A stretch of 21,163 nt of DNA from Candidatus Pacearchaeota archaeon CG11_big_fil_rev_8_21_14_0_20_30_13 (GCA_002762735.1 PCVV01000012.1:1-21163); one strand, 5' to 3'. Shown: positions 13,357 to 20,970, counted from the stretch's first letter. Notes: generated by a model not told the origin, from the sequence alone. Numbers and translations are program-made.

Positions 13357-13527
13357 ATGATTGGAATTCTTTCAGGATTTACTGTCTACCTTTTAACCAG
13401 CTTTTCTGAACCTTTATTAGAATATTTAAAAATTAAAAAAGGGACTCAAAAACATCTTTGGATTAATATTTTTCTTGTTTTAATCTTTTTATTATCTCTT
13501 TTTTTAGTCTTTTCTCTTTTTTTATAA
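13357..13527 (+). CDS. Small hydrophobic protein (56 aa)
   Basis: Fifty-six residues starting MIGILSGFTVYLLTSFSEPL. A first hydrophobic segment is followed by the charged turn EYLKIKKGTQKHLW and a second long hydrophobic segment (INIFLVLIFLLSLFLVFSLF). I predict a two-helix membrane hairpin. A TATA-like AATAAATAT (13329-13337) lies about 24 bases upstream. The frame stays open back to a TAG at 13294-13296 and reads plausibly (ERIEINIDLFIAL) but has no standard start codon there, so a longer protein with a rare start cannot be excluded. The stop overlaps the end of the convergent coiled-coil gene by six bases. Function unknown. Confidence 0.5.
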   Translation: MIGILSGFTVYLLTSFSEPLLEYLKIKKGTQKHLWINIFLVLIFLLSLFLVFSLFL

Positions 13528-14700
13528 TTCTAATTCAACTTCAAACAGTTCAAGACTTTTTTTGAGTTCATTGATTAAACCTTCTTTATCCAATTCAAAT
13601 TTTTTAAATTCTTTTTCAAGGCGAATTTTTTCTTGATTAAGCTCATTAATATTCTGGACTATTTTTTCACTAGAATAAATCAAATCTTTTATTTTATCTT
13701 CCTCAAGGTTATTTTCAATTTCCATGAATTTTTCTCTTTTAATTTTTATTTGATTCAACTTATTAGAAATTTCTTCGCTGTTGAGTTTGGCATTTTCAAG
13801 GAGATTAATTATACCTTTTCCAAAATCTTTTTTAAAAGCAGATTGAAAATCATCTCTATGTGCATTCACTTTTTGCATTTCATTTCCAAAAATATGATAA
13901 AATCTTCCAAGTGCCTTAAAGTCAATGAGCTTTTGTAAACTCAAAATTTCTTTTTCCATTTCGATTTTTAAAAGATTGATTTTCTCCTGATTTTTTTGTC
14001 TTTCAGCATATTCCTCACTTTTTTTTATTGAATCTATTTCAGAAATAAGCGTTCCGTTTTCTTTTTCACTTTCGATGATCTTTTTTTCAAATAAAGAAAT
14101 CTCCTTCTCTTTTTTTTGAATATCCTGTTCTATTTTTTCAATCTGATCCATTTTCAATTGAATCAAAGAGATCCCCCTAAACTGCTCAAGAAGATCTTTT
14201 TTTTCATCAAAAGTTTTTATTAAAATTTTAAAAAATTCGTTTATGCTCTTTCTTAATTCAACCATCTCTTTTCCTATAAGAATTGTAGCTCTTTCGTAAC
14301 CCATTCTAGATCTTTTATTAAAATCCAAGAAAATTCTCTCTGTTTCGTGTATGGTCTTTTCTAAATTTTCATTTTTCATATCATTTAAACTATTCACAAG
14401 AACTTCAACAGAGCCCAAATATTTCTTTCTACCATCTTCAACAGCTGATTTTATTTTTTCTCCTTCCTTTCTCAAATTAACATCAAAATTTCTAGCGGGA
14501 ACAATCTTTTCTTTAATCTCCTTTGAAAAAGATCCTATATACCCATAAATTTCGGTAAGTACTTCTTTTTCTTTTAGTTTAAGAGATTTAGTTTTTGTCT
14601 CAGCCCAAAATTTTAGGCTAGAAGAAGAAATTCTCTCTTCCTCAAGCTTTTTTGCAACCTCAATTGGTGCCTTCCGTTTAAAAAAATTAAAAATTCTCAT
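13522..14700 (-). CDS. Long coiled-coil protein (392 aa)
   Basis: A soluble, highly charged protein dominated by Lys/Glu heptads. An N-terminal helical part (1-180) contains KIVPARNFDVNLRKEG. Coiled coil one is about 185-258, a short less-charged unit follows (259-303, FKALGRFYHIFGNEMQKV), and coiled coil two is about 305-385. Two helical arms around a central unit recall SMC/SbcC-type or scaffold proteins, but there is no Walker A or other ATPase motif. Start ATG 14700 (MRIFNFFKRK) is 26 bases from a TATA box; a GTG at 14745 would lie upstream of that box. A role as scaffold, cytoskeletal element or division factor is conceivable but not shown. Confidence 0.82.
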   Translation of the reverse strand: MRIFNFFKRKAPIEVAKKLEEERISSSSLKFWAETKTKSLKLKEKEVLTEIYGYIGSFSKEIKEKIVPARNFDVNLRKEGEKIKSAVEDGRKKYLGSVEVLVNSLNDMKNENLEKTIHETERIFLDFNKRSRMGYERATILIGKEMVELRKSINEFFKILIKTFDEKKDLLEQFRGISLIQLKMDQIEKIEQDIQKKEKEISLFEKKIIESEKENGTLISEIDSIKKSEEYAERQKNQEKINLLKIEMEKEILSLQKLIDFKALGRFYHIFGNEMQKVNAHRDDFQSAFKKDFGKGIINLLENAKLNSEEISNKLNQIKIKREKFMEIENNLEEDKIKDLIYSSEKIVQNINELNQEKIRLEKEFKKFELDKEGLINELKKSLELFEVELEL

Positions 14701-14720
14701 AATTCTTTTATTATTCCTTG

Positions 14721-14730
14721 TTTTATATTT
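14721..14730 (-). promoter_or_regulatory. TATA box of the coiled-coil gene
   Basis: AAATATAAAA on the minus strand, centred about 26 bases from the ATG at 14700. It rules against the upstream GTG. Confidence 0.6.
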
Positions 14731-14799
14731 TTTTTGATTAATCACAAATTAATTAAACGCCAAAACCATTTAATTTACGTTTAACTTCGGTTGAACATC

Positions 14800-14837
14800 G
14801 GAGGTAAAATCTTCGGATCTTACCTCCACCTTTTTTT
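14800..14837 (+). terminator. UUCG-capped hairpin with T7 tract (terminator or tiny RNA)
   Basis: Bases 14800-14811 pair with 14816-14827: eleven pairs and one A-C mismatch. The stem closes a TTCG tetraloop with a C-G pair, the exceptionally stable cUUCGg form. ACC and seven T residues follow to 14837. The polarity suits plus-strand termination, yet no plus-strand gene lies upstream. A TATA-like ATTTAATTT at 14768-14776 could start a transcript near 14798, so the element may be a tiny RNA in itself. Confidence 0.5.
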
Positions 14838-14870
14838 ATGAAAATAAGAGATTTATTCACATAGAAACCT

Positions 14871-14878
14871 TTTTAAAT
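14871..14878 (+). promoter_or_regulatory. TATA box of the gene at 14897
   Basis: TTTTAAAT, centred about 23 bases before the TTG at 14897 and about 62 before the first ATG (14936). It favours a leaderless TTG start. Confidence 0.5.
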
Positions 14879-14896
14879 GGACCAAAAGTAAGTTTA

Positions 14897-15316
14897 TTGA
14901 CTCACAGGGTAGAATCAGGACTAAAAATAATATTAATGGATTTAGAACAAGAAATGAAATCTTTAGGAAGGAAAAGGTTTAGTCAGAGCAAAAAAAATTC
15001 TTCTGAAAATTCTCTTTTAAAACAGATTTTTGAATCAGAAACCTTAAAATTGAAAGAGATGTTTATTGGAAATGATTATGATGAAGGGAAAGCTTTTGCA
15101 ACATCACATTTAACCAAATTAATTGAAATTGCTTCAAAGTCCGGAGTAAAATTTAACTCTCAGAAAGAAAGATTTGATTTTTATTTCAAACTAAGAGAAG
15201 ACGTAGAAAAAATAGTTTCAAGAAAAGAATACAACATTATGGATGGAACACTAAGCCATGGATATCATGACGGAGTTGATTTTTACTTTGAAAGACTTGG
15301 AAAAAGTTTATTGTAA
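14897..15316 (+). CDS. Hypothetical protein (139 aa)
   Basis: Soluble, mostly helical protein I do not recognise. Its distinctive part is the C-terminal half: EMFIGNDYDEGKAFATSHLT (about 54-73), FDFYFKLREDVEKI and DGTLSHGYHDGVDFYFERLG (about 116-135), with conserved-looking His, Asp and Tyr residues (SHGYHDG) that could be an active or metal site. Start: TTG 14897 fits the TATA box; ATG 14936 (MDLEQEMKSL) would give 126 residues but leaves a long leader without a ribosome-binding site. Its TAA directly abuts the stop of the convergent serS. Confidence 0.7.
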   Translation: MTHRVESGLKIILMDLEQEMKSLGRKRFSQSKKNSSENSLLKQIFESETLKLKEMFIGNDYDEGKAFATSHLTKLIEIASKSGVKFNSQKERFDFYFKLREDVEKIVSRKEYNIMDGTLSHGYHDGVDFYFERLGKSLL

Positions 15317-16603
15317 TTACTTTTTCATTTCAATTTTTTTCTTTCCGCCCATATAAGGTTGAAGAACTTTTGGGATTGCAATTGATCCATCTTTTTCCTG
15401 AAAATTTTCCATCAATGCAATTAACGCTCTTGGTGAAGCAATAACTGTACTATTTAAGGTATGTACAAAATAAGTTTTCCCACTTTTTTCTGCCCTAATA
15501 TTAAGTCTTCTTGCCTGAGCATCTGTTAAATTTGAACAACTACCAACTTCAAAATATTTTTTTTGTCTTGGACTCCATGCTTCAACATCAGCAGATTTTG
15601 CCTTCAAATCAGCAAGATCTCCGCTACAACATTCTAAAATTCTAACTGGAATTCCAATTTGCCTAAATACTTCTACACTCAATTCTAGCATTTTTTCATA
15701 CCACTCATAAGATTCTTCGGGATCACAGAGAACAATCATTTCTTGCTTTTCAAATTGATGAACTCTGTAAAAACCTTTTTCTTCAATTCCATGTGCTCCA
15801 ACTTCTTTTCTAAAACAAGGAGAAACTCCAGTGATTTTATAAGGTAAATTTTTTCCGTTTAAATTTTTGTTTATGAACATTCCAATCAAAGAGTGTTCTG
15901 AAGTTCCAATCAAGTATAAATCCTCTCCCTCCATTTTATACATCATATTTCCTTTTTCTTGGAAGCTCATTACTCCGTCAACAACTTCACTTCTTATCAT
16001 AAAGGGAGGGATAATAAATTCAAATCCTTTCTCAATCATATAATCTTTTGCAAATGAAATTAGTGCAGAGTGAAGCCTTGATAAATCTCCTCTCAAATAA
16101 TAAAATCCATTCCCAGAGGTTTTTCTTGCAGTATCAAAATCAACTCCTCCAAATTTTTCAGCAAGTTCCGCATGATTAAAAATTTCATAATTTGGAATTT
16201 TCGGTTCTCCAAATTTCTTTATCTCAACATTTTCATTTTCATCTTTTCCAATTGGAACAGAATCATGAATTATATTGGGTAATTTATACAAAATTAATTT
16301 TATTTCTTCTTCTAATTTTTTCCTTTTCCCTTCAGTTTTCTCAATCATTTCGGGAATTTTTTTTGCTTCTTTTTTCAATTTTTCAGCTTCTTTTTTCTTT
16401 CCTGCTTTCATTTCATCTGCAATTTGTTTAGAAATTTTATTTCTTTCAGACCTAAGTTTATCTTCATCATACTTTAATTTTCTCCATTTTCCATCAATCT
16501 TCAAAATTTCATCAATAAGAGGAATTTTTTCTATTTGAAATTTCTTCTTGAGATTTTCTTTAACCTTTTTCGGATTTTCTCTTAAAAAATTCATGTCAAT
16601 CAT
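15317..16603 (-). CDS. serS: Seryl-tRNA synthetase
   Basis: A 428-residue class II synthetase that activates serine and charges tRNA-Ser and tRNA-Sec-type substrates in the cytosol. The N-terminal antiparallel coiled-coil arm (about 30-105) binds the long variable arm of tRNA-Ser. The catalytic core carries TSE (234-236), motif 2 FRKEVGAHGIEEKGFYRVHQ (264-283) then FEKQEM, and motif 3 STVIASPRALIALMENFQ (385-402). This is the common SerRS type, not the rare methanogen zinc form. Length is typical. The start MIDMNFLRENP matches the family N-terminus and lies about 26 bases from a TATA box. Motif 3 has STVIASPR where many SerRS have GSGLAVGR, a common variant. Confidence 0.97.
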   Translation of the reverse strand: MIDMNFLRENPKKVKENLKKKFQIEKIPLIDEILKIDGKWRKLKYDEDKLRSERNKISKQIADEMKAGKKKEAEKLKKEAKKIPEMIEKTEGKRKKLEEEIKLILYKLPNIIHDSVPIGKDENENVEIKKFGEPKIPNYEIFNHAELAEKFGGVDFDTARKTSGNGFYYLRGDLSRLHSALISFAKDYMIEKGFEFIIPPFMIRSEVVDGVMSFQEKGNMMYKMEGEDLYLIGTSEHSLIGMFINKNLNGKNLPYKITGVSPCFRKEVGAHGIEEKGFYRVHQFEKQEMIVLCDPEESYEWYEKMLELSVEVFRQIGIPVRILECCSGDLADLKAKSADVEAWSPRQKKYFEVGSCSNLTDAQARRLNIRAEKSGKTYFVHTLNSTVIASPRALIALMENFQEKDGSIAIPKVLQPYMGGKKKIEMKK

Positions 16604-16624
16604 TTCAACAAAAGAAGAAGCTTC

Positions 16625-16634
16625 TATTTAAATT
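16625..16634 (-). promoter_or_regulatory. TATA box of serS
   Basis: AATTTAAATA on the minus strand, centred about 26 bases from the ATG at 16603. Confidence 0.6.
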
Positions 16635-16648
16635 TTAGCACTCAATAA

Positions 16649-16657
16649 ATTTAAAAG
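16649..16657 (+). promoter_or_regulatory. TATA box of the gene at 16679
   Basis: ATTTAAAAG, centred about 26 bases before the ATG at 16679; divergent to serS. Confidence 0.6.
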
Positions 16658-16678
16658 CAATTCTACCATAACCTTTTA

Positions 16679-17341
16679 ATGGAATGGGTAGCAACAGGAT
16701 TTGCAAATCTGCTTGAAGAGTTTTATTTGGGAATTACTCAAATTCTTCCTTCATGGGCCCAAACCTTTCTTAATCTTTTTTTATGGTCACTTTTATTAGT
16801 AATTTATGCAATTTTTATTTGGAAATTTTATAGATGGATTGCAAGAAAAGATATTCTTAAACTTAATCTATCAAAGTTTAACTCTCTAGATCACGCAGTT
16901 TTTGCAAAAGTATTTGGAATGTTAATTTACTTCATAGAATATTTAGTAATTTTACCAATAGTGGTATTCCTTTGGTTTGGAGGATTTACCTTATTTTTGA
17001 TGTTCTTAACAAATGGATTAGCAATAGAAAGTATTTTAGTTATTTCGGTAACAATCGTCGCAGCAATAAGAATGACTGCTTATTACAAAGAAGATCTTGC
17101 AAGAGAACTGGCAAAATTAATCCCTTTAACTCTTCTTACAGTTACAATTTCACAAGGTCTCTTTAATTTTAATAAGATAATTGAACAAATTCAATTAATC
17201 CCAACTTTCTTTTCAGACATCTGGTCTTATCTAATTTTTATAATCTTAATTGAATTTATTTTAAGAATTCTCGATATAATTTTTGTTGCTTTTGACCTTT
17301 ACAACGAAGAAGAAGTAAAAACAGAAGATACTATTAAATAA
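16679..17341 (+). CDS. Integral membrane protein (220 aa), unknown
   Basis: About five membrane helices: roughly 31-50 (LNLFLWSLLLVIYAIFIW), 76-99, 102-130 (one long or two short helices), 145-160 and 180-204. A conserved-looking basic/acidic cytosolic loop lies between (RMTAYYKEDLARELAKLIP, 131-149) and the tail is acidic (NEEEVKTEDTIK). No signature of a known transporter. It lies between divergent serS and the convergent antiporter, with its own TATA box and a ten-base gap to the antiporter stop. Linkage gives no functional clue. Confidence 0.8.
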   Translation: MEWVATGFANLLEEFYLGITQILPSWAQTFLNLFLWSLLLVIYAIFIWKFYRWIARKDILKLNLSKFNSLDHAVFAKVFGMLIYFIEYLVILPIVVFLWFGGFTLFLMFLTNGLAIESILVISVTIVAAIRMTAYYKEDLARELAKLIPLTLLTVTISQGLFNFNKIIEQIQLIPTFFSDIWSYLIFIILIEFILRILDIIFVAFDLYNEEEVKTEDTIK

Positions 17342-17351
17342 GAAAAGTAAA

Positions 17352-19055
17352 CTAATTCTTTTCAACTTCAGGATGATTAGCTCCTTTAGAAAGAATTTCT
17401 CTCAACATTCTTAAGTGTTTATTTCGCTCATCTTTGTAATCTTTATCTCCACTTTTAGAATGATTTATCATTTTTGCAACATATTCTCCTCCTAAAAAAT
17501 GAGGAGTTAAAACATAATTAGCTCCATCTTCATACAATTTTAATGCATCTTCAATGGTATGGGCTCTCAAAATAACTACAACTTTTCTATTTACTGCTCT
17601 TACAGTTTCAATTAAAAGTTTATTTGTTTCTACATCTGGGACTGTAGAAATTATTAAATTTAGTTCTTCAAGATTTAATTCTTCTAAGAAGTTCAGATCA
17701 TAAACGTCACCGTATAAAGCCGGAATATCAAATTTTTTAAGATTACTAATGATATCGGGATTGAAATCAACCACCAAATATTTTCTCTTCAAACTTTTTA
17801 ATGCATTTAAGATACTAAATCCGATTCTGTTATACCCAAATAAAATAGTATCATATTCTTTTTTTACTTTCCTTTCGCTTTTTATTCGTTTATTTTCAAA
17901 TATCGAAAGAAAATTTGAAAATCTATTATAAAGTTCCCAAGAATAAGTTATTGAATAACTTGAAAGGAAAATGGTGATTATCAATGTTAAAACAATTGTA
18001 TTAAAAATTGTTGAATTAATTTGTCCAACTGAAAGTCCTAAGGCTGCAACTATTAAAGAAAATTCAGAGATTTGCGCCAATGTAGAACCTACCAAAAAGT
18101 TTGTTCTTTTAGTATATTTGAGCCATCTTCCCAGAAACATTAAAACTAAAGGTTTAAAGATTAATGCAATTCCAGAAAGAACTATTGCAGGAATTATAAC
18201 TTCTTGAACTTGTGAAATTTGCATTTTAAGCCCCAGTATTATGAAAAAGATTATTAGAAAAAAATCTCTAAGAGGTCTAATTTTAGAAGAAATCTCCGTC
18301 GCATAAGGACTTATTGAAAGAATAATTCCCGCCAAAAGAGAACCAATCTCCATTGAAAATCCTACATATAAAAAAAGAGCAGCTAACACAAAGCACCAAC
18401 AAATTGAAAATAAAAAAAGAAGCTCTTGAGACTTTGCAATTCTTTTAGTAATCTTAGGGAGGATAAAATATCCTATAAGGAAAAGAAGAACTATCAAAAT
18501 TCCTCCTGCAGCAAAACTTTGTAAAGTATTCGAATTATTTATTCCGGACATCGAAGAGATAAAAATTAAGACTGCAACTGCAACTAAATCTTGCACAATC
18601 AAAATTCCAATTGATATTTTAGAAGGAAGTGAATCGAGCTGCCTTTCATCAGACAAAATTTTCATTACAATAATTGTACTTGAGAATGAAACGGCAATCC
18701 CATAATAAATAGAAGGGATAATTCCTGCATTAAAGAGATAATTAGAAACTAAAAAAGTAGCAGTAAATGTCAAAATAATCTGACCTAATCCGATTATTAG
18801 AGATTTCCCCCCAATCTCTTTTATAACCTTTGGATTTAGATGAAGCCCTACAATAAAAAGAAGGAATGATATCCCTAACTCACTAAATACATTAATTGTC
18901 TCCGTAGAAGCTCCAGCTCCAAACAAGAAAGGACTGATAATCATTCCAGCAATGATATACCCAATAATTAAAGGCTGCTTAAGTGTCCTCACAATATAAG
19001 AAACTACAAAAGCCGCAAGCAAAATCACCGCAAGTTGAATAAAAGTACTGTCCAT
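17352..19055 (-). CDS. CPA2-family cation/proton antiporter with TrkA-N domain (KefB-like)
   Basis: A 567-residue protein. Residues 1-375 are a monovalent cation:proton antiporter domain of about 12 membrane helices. Signatures include SFSSTIIVMKIL (123-134), the buried QD pair (Gln155, Asp156 in VQDLVAVAV) expected to carry the ion, and GSLLAGIILS. Residues about 402-530 are a Rossmann-like TrkA-N domain with nucleotide-binding GYNRIG (407-412; usually GYGRxG), the acidic strand end VVDFNPD, and ALYGDVYDLNFL. It probably exchanges K+ or Na+ for H+ under NAD(H)/nucleotide control. No TrkA-C domain; a basic helical tail ends the protein. A GAGG lies five bases before the ATG, so this gene may have a short leader. 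Confidence 0.94.
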   Translation of the reverse strand: MDSTFIQLAVILLAAFVVSYIVRTLKQPLIIGYIIAGMIISPFLFGAGASTETINVFSELGISFLLFIVGLHLNPKVIKEIGGKSLIIGLGQIILTFTATFLVSNYLFNAGIIPSIYYGIAVSFSSTIIVMKILSDERQLDSLPSKISIGILIVQDLVAVAVLIFISSMSGINNSNTLQSFAAGGILIVLLFLIGYFILPKITKRIAKSQELLFLFSICWCFVLAALFLYVGFSMEIGSLLAGIILSISPYATEISSKIRPLRDFFLIIFFIILGLKMQISQVQEVIIPAIVLSGIALIFKPLVLMFLGRWLKYTKRTNFLVGSTLAQISEFSLIVAALGLSVGQINSTIFNTIVLTLIITIFLSSYSITYSWELYNRFSNFLSIFENKRIKSERKVKKEYDTILFGYNRIGFSILNALKSLKRKYLVVDFNPDIISNLKKFDIPALYGDVYDLNFLEELNLEELNLIISTVPDVETNKLLIETVRAVNRKVVVILRAHTIEDALKLYEDGANYVLTPHFLGGEYVAKMINHSKSGDKDYKDERNKHLRMLREILSKGANHPEVEKN

Positions 19056-19096
19056 TTTTCCTCTTTCAGTTATTAAATAAAATTACTATAAAAAGG

Positions 19097-19105
19097 TTTT
19101 TAAAG
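19097..19105 (+). promoter_or_regulatory. TATA box of the uS10 gene
   Basis: TTTTTAAAG, centred about 25 bases before the ATG at 19126. Confidence 0.6.
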
Positions 19106-19125
19106 CATTTCACAATAAAAAGACT

Positions 19126-19434
19126 ATGGCTAAAGTCAGAATAAAATTAAACTCGACAGATATCGGAATGCTTAATGAAATTTGCGATTCTATAAAAGAA
19201 TTATCAAAGAGCTCGGGAATTACAATTTCTGGACCTGTTCCACTTCCAACTAAAAAATTAAAAGTTACAACAAGAAAATCTCCTTGTGGAGATGGAACTG
19301 CAACTTTTGATCGATTTGAAATGAGAATACATAAAAGATTAATTGATCTTCCAGCAAATGAAAAAGTTCTCCACCATATAATGAGAATGAAAGTTCCAAA
19401 GTCAGTCAATATAAAAATTGAAATGAAAGACTAA
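19126..19434 (+). CDS. rps10: 30S ribosomal protein S10 (uS10), archaeal type
   Basis: A 102-residue small-subunit protein in the 30S head. The start MAKVRIKLNSTD, the extended loop region ISGPVPLPTKKLKVTTRKSP (about 43-62) and FDRFEMRIHKRLIDL (about 67-81) are clear uS10 hallmarks, and length is exact for archaea. It is transcribed alone from its own TATA box, with no elongation factor 1-alpha gene beside it as in many archaea. The stop overlaps the convergent gene by four bases. Confidence 0.97.
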   Translation: MAKVRIKLNSTDIGMLNEICDSIKELSKSSGITISGPVPLPTKKLKVTTRKSPCGDGTATFDRFEMRIHKRLIDLPANEKVLHHIMRMKVPKSVNIKIEMKD

Positions 19435-19946
19435 AACTTCTGGTTTATGCCATTTTTTTCTTCCCAATCCCATATATAACTTGAATTTATTCCCAAATTT
19501 TGATCTTCCCTTTGGTTGTAAAGATGAAGCGTTGGGAAAATTTTAATTTCTCTAGTCTTGAAATTTTTTTCCTCTAAATGTCCTAGGAGAGTCACGGGCA
19601 TTTTAGAATTTTCCATTAATTTCAAAAGAGTTTTATCTCTTCTTAGATTTAAAACCCATGTATCCACATAACCTCGTTCAAGAGTTATCTCTTTTAAATT
19701 TTTTAAAAAATTATTATAATAATTAAAAGCATTTCTGTTAAGGAATATTTTTTCTAATGAAAATTTAAAGAGTTTCTCCTCTTCAGTCCATTCTTGATTT
19801 ACTCTATGGAGATAATCGTCAAATTGAAGATTTTCAAAAAGGTTCAAATTTATCAGCTCTTCAAAAAAAAGCTGTCCATTTAAATGAGGAAGAGTTCTTT
19901 TTACATCCCAGATAACAGATCGAACAACACTATCCACTAAAAACAT
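19431..19946 (-). CDS. Hypothetical protein (171 aa)
   Basis: Soluble protein, unrecognised. The N-terminus has a strand-like MFLVDSVVRSVIWDVKRTL containing two Asp. A helical middle rich in Asn/Phe/Leu follows, then a beta/alpha part (KMPVTLLGHLEEKNF) and a C-terminal IWDWEEKNGINQKF. The Asp-bearing first strand and the TLLGHL stretch vaguely suggest a HAD- or PIN-like alpha/beta fold, but the motifs are not convincing. The ATG overlaps the stop of the upstream gene by one base (TAATG), so the two are translationally coupled. A GGAGG lies 13 bases upstream. Confidence 0.7.
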   Translation of the reverse strand: MFLVDSVVRSVIWDVKRTLPHLNGQLFFEELINLNLFENLQFDDYLHRVNQEWTEEEKLFKFSLEKIFLNRNAFNYYNNFLKNLKEITLERGYVDTWVLNLRRDKTLLKLMENSKMPVTLLGHLEEKNFKTREIKIFPTLHLYNQREDQNLGINSSYIWDWEEKNGINQKF

Positions 19947-20392
19947 TATGAAAAAATTTCCTCCGTTTTGAAAATTTTCTTCATCAAACCAGAATTATCT
20001 TCAACCCAAAATCCAAATTTTTTCAAATAATTTTTTCTCTCTAATCTTCCTTCTGCCATTTCCTCTTTTTCAGAGAGATAAACTAATTTGTATTTCTTGC
20101 TTCCAACTTGTTTACCGAGTTCTTTTGGCAAATGAATAATAAATTTTCCCTTGTATTGACGACCAGAATAATAATCACCTCCACTAGATTTTGTATTTAA
20201 AATAAGTTTACCAATTTTTGTGTTGATTGGAAAAATAAACCAATCATATTTATCAGTCGTGAGCTTGTACTTATAATGTTCAGTACCAAAAAAAGACCAT
20301 CCAAAAGTTTCTTCTAGCTCAATATTCATGTCCAAAATTTTCATAAATCCTTTTAAATTAATTCCAATATCAGAGTCTTCTAATGGATTCAT
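19946..20392 (-). CDS. Hypothetical protein (148 aa), first gene of a two-gene unit
   Basis: Starts MNPLEDSDIGINLKGFMKIL at an ATG about 25 bases from a TATA box. The frame stays open upstream to 20533 but overlaps the divergent gene's promoter, so the short start is preferred. The protein looks beta-rich with many aromatic residues (GWSFFGTEHYKYKLTTDKYD, then GGDYYSGRQYKGKFIIHLP) and ends in a basic helical region. No membrane segment or catalytic motif recognised. Linked by TAATG overlap to the 171-residue gene, suggesting the two act together. Confidence 0.7.
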   Translation of the reverse strand: MNPLEDSDIGINLKGFMKILDMNIELEETFGWSFFGTEHYKYKLTTDKYDWFIFPINTKIGKLILNTKSSGGDYYSGRQYKGKFIIHLPKELGKQVGSKKYKLVYLSEKEEMAEGRLERKNYLKKFGFWVEDNSGLMKKIFKTEEIFS

Positions 20393-20413
20393 AAGAAAAA
20401 CAGAAATTTTTAG

Positions 20414-20421
20414 TTTAAAAG
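20414..20421 (-). promoter_or_regulatory. TATA box of the gene at 20392
   Basis: CTTTTAAA on the minus strand, centred about 25 bases from the ATG at 20392. It supports the shortened start. Confidence 0.5.
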
Positions 20422-20471
20422 AATTATTGCTCAAAACGACTATTAATCTTGTTTTTTCAAATACAATAATT

Positions 20472-20480
20472 TTTATAAAA
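20472..20480 (+). promoter_or_regulatory. TATA box of the gene at 20502
   Basis: TTTATAAAA, centred about 26 bases before the ATG at 20502. It supports that ATG over the in-frame upstream reading from 20328. Confidence 0.6.
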
Positions 20481-20501
20481 CAAAATATCATTAGATTCTT
20501 C

Positions 20502-20966
20502 ATGGGAATTCTTCTAGGAAACTTTAATTTCAATAAAAATTTGGAAAGAATAATTTTGGAAATGAAAGTTGGTGAAGAAGGTTGGATAGAACCTCAATCT
20601 TTAGAAATAGGTTACGATTTTGAAGGATATCTAGATTTAGAAGGTCCAGTCGTAACTAAAATGGATACTCTGGATAATTATACCGTATATATCAAAAGGA
20701 TAGGTCCAGAAAAAGATAATTTTTTAGTGGACATTTCAAATGCCAAGGAGTATAGCTGGAAAAGATTGTCTAAGGAAATGATTGAAGATCTTTTTGAAGA
20801 TGGATATGGAGAGATGATTGTAAAATTGAATTATCAAAAAGAAATTTCTTCTGTAGAAGAATTTTTATTAAATAAAGAAATAGATAAAGCACTTTTAAAT
20901 GAAGAATATGAAAAATTGGAAAAATTGGAAAAGGAAAGATTAAGAAAATTTAAGAAAAAACAATAA
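20502..20966 (+). CDS. Hypothetical protein (154 aa), first of two tandem paralogues
   Basis: Soluble protein beginning MGILLGNFNFNKNLERIILE. A small domain (1-80) contains the motif VGEEGWIEPQSLEI (23-36) and beta strands (GYLDLEGPVVTK, YTVYIKRIGPE). A helical, highly charged C-terminus follows (about 115-154, ending KEIDKALLNEEYEKLEKLEK and a basic tail). Family unknown. The next gene, starting four bases after this stop, repeats the N-terminal domain (INLEKLIGDLEIDEEGW, YLEN, HKMD, ILYVK), so the pair arose by duplication. The ATG is 26 bases from a TATA box. Confidence 0.75.
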   Translation: MGILLGNFNFNKNLERIILEMKVGEEGWIEPQSLEIGYDFEGYLDLEGPVVTKMDTLDNYTVYIKRIGPEKDNFLVDISNAKEYSWKRLSKEMIEDLFEDGYGEMIVKLNYQKEISSVEEFLLNKEIDKALLNEEYEKLEKLEKERLRKFKKKQ

Positions 20967-20970
20967 GTTT

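Noticed and set aside
13633..13938. Plus-strand open frame opposite the coiled-coil gene
   Set aside because: Antisense of Lys/Glu-rich codons gives Phe/Leu-rich frames by composition; no promoter spacing fits.
16192..16538. Plus-strand open frames opposite the SerRS coiled-coil arm
   Set aside because: Same composition artefact; the opposite strand holds an unambiguous serS.
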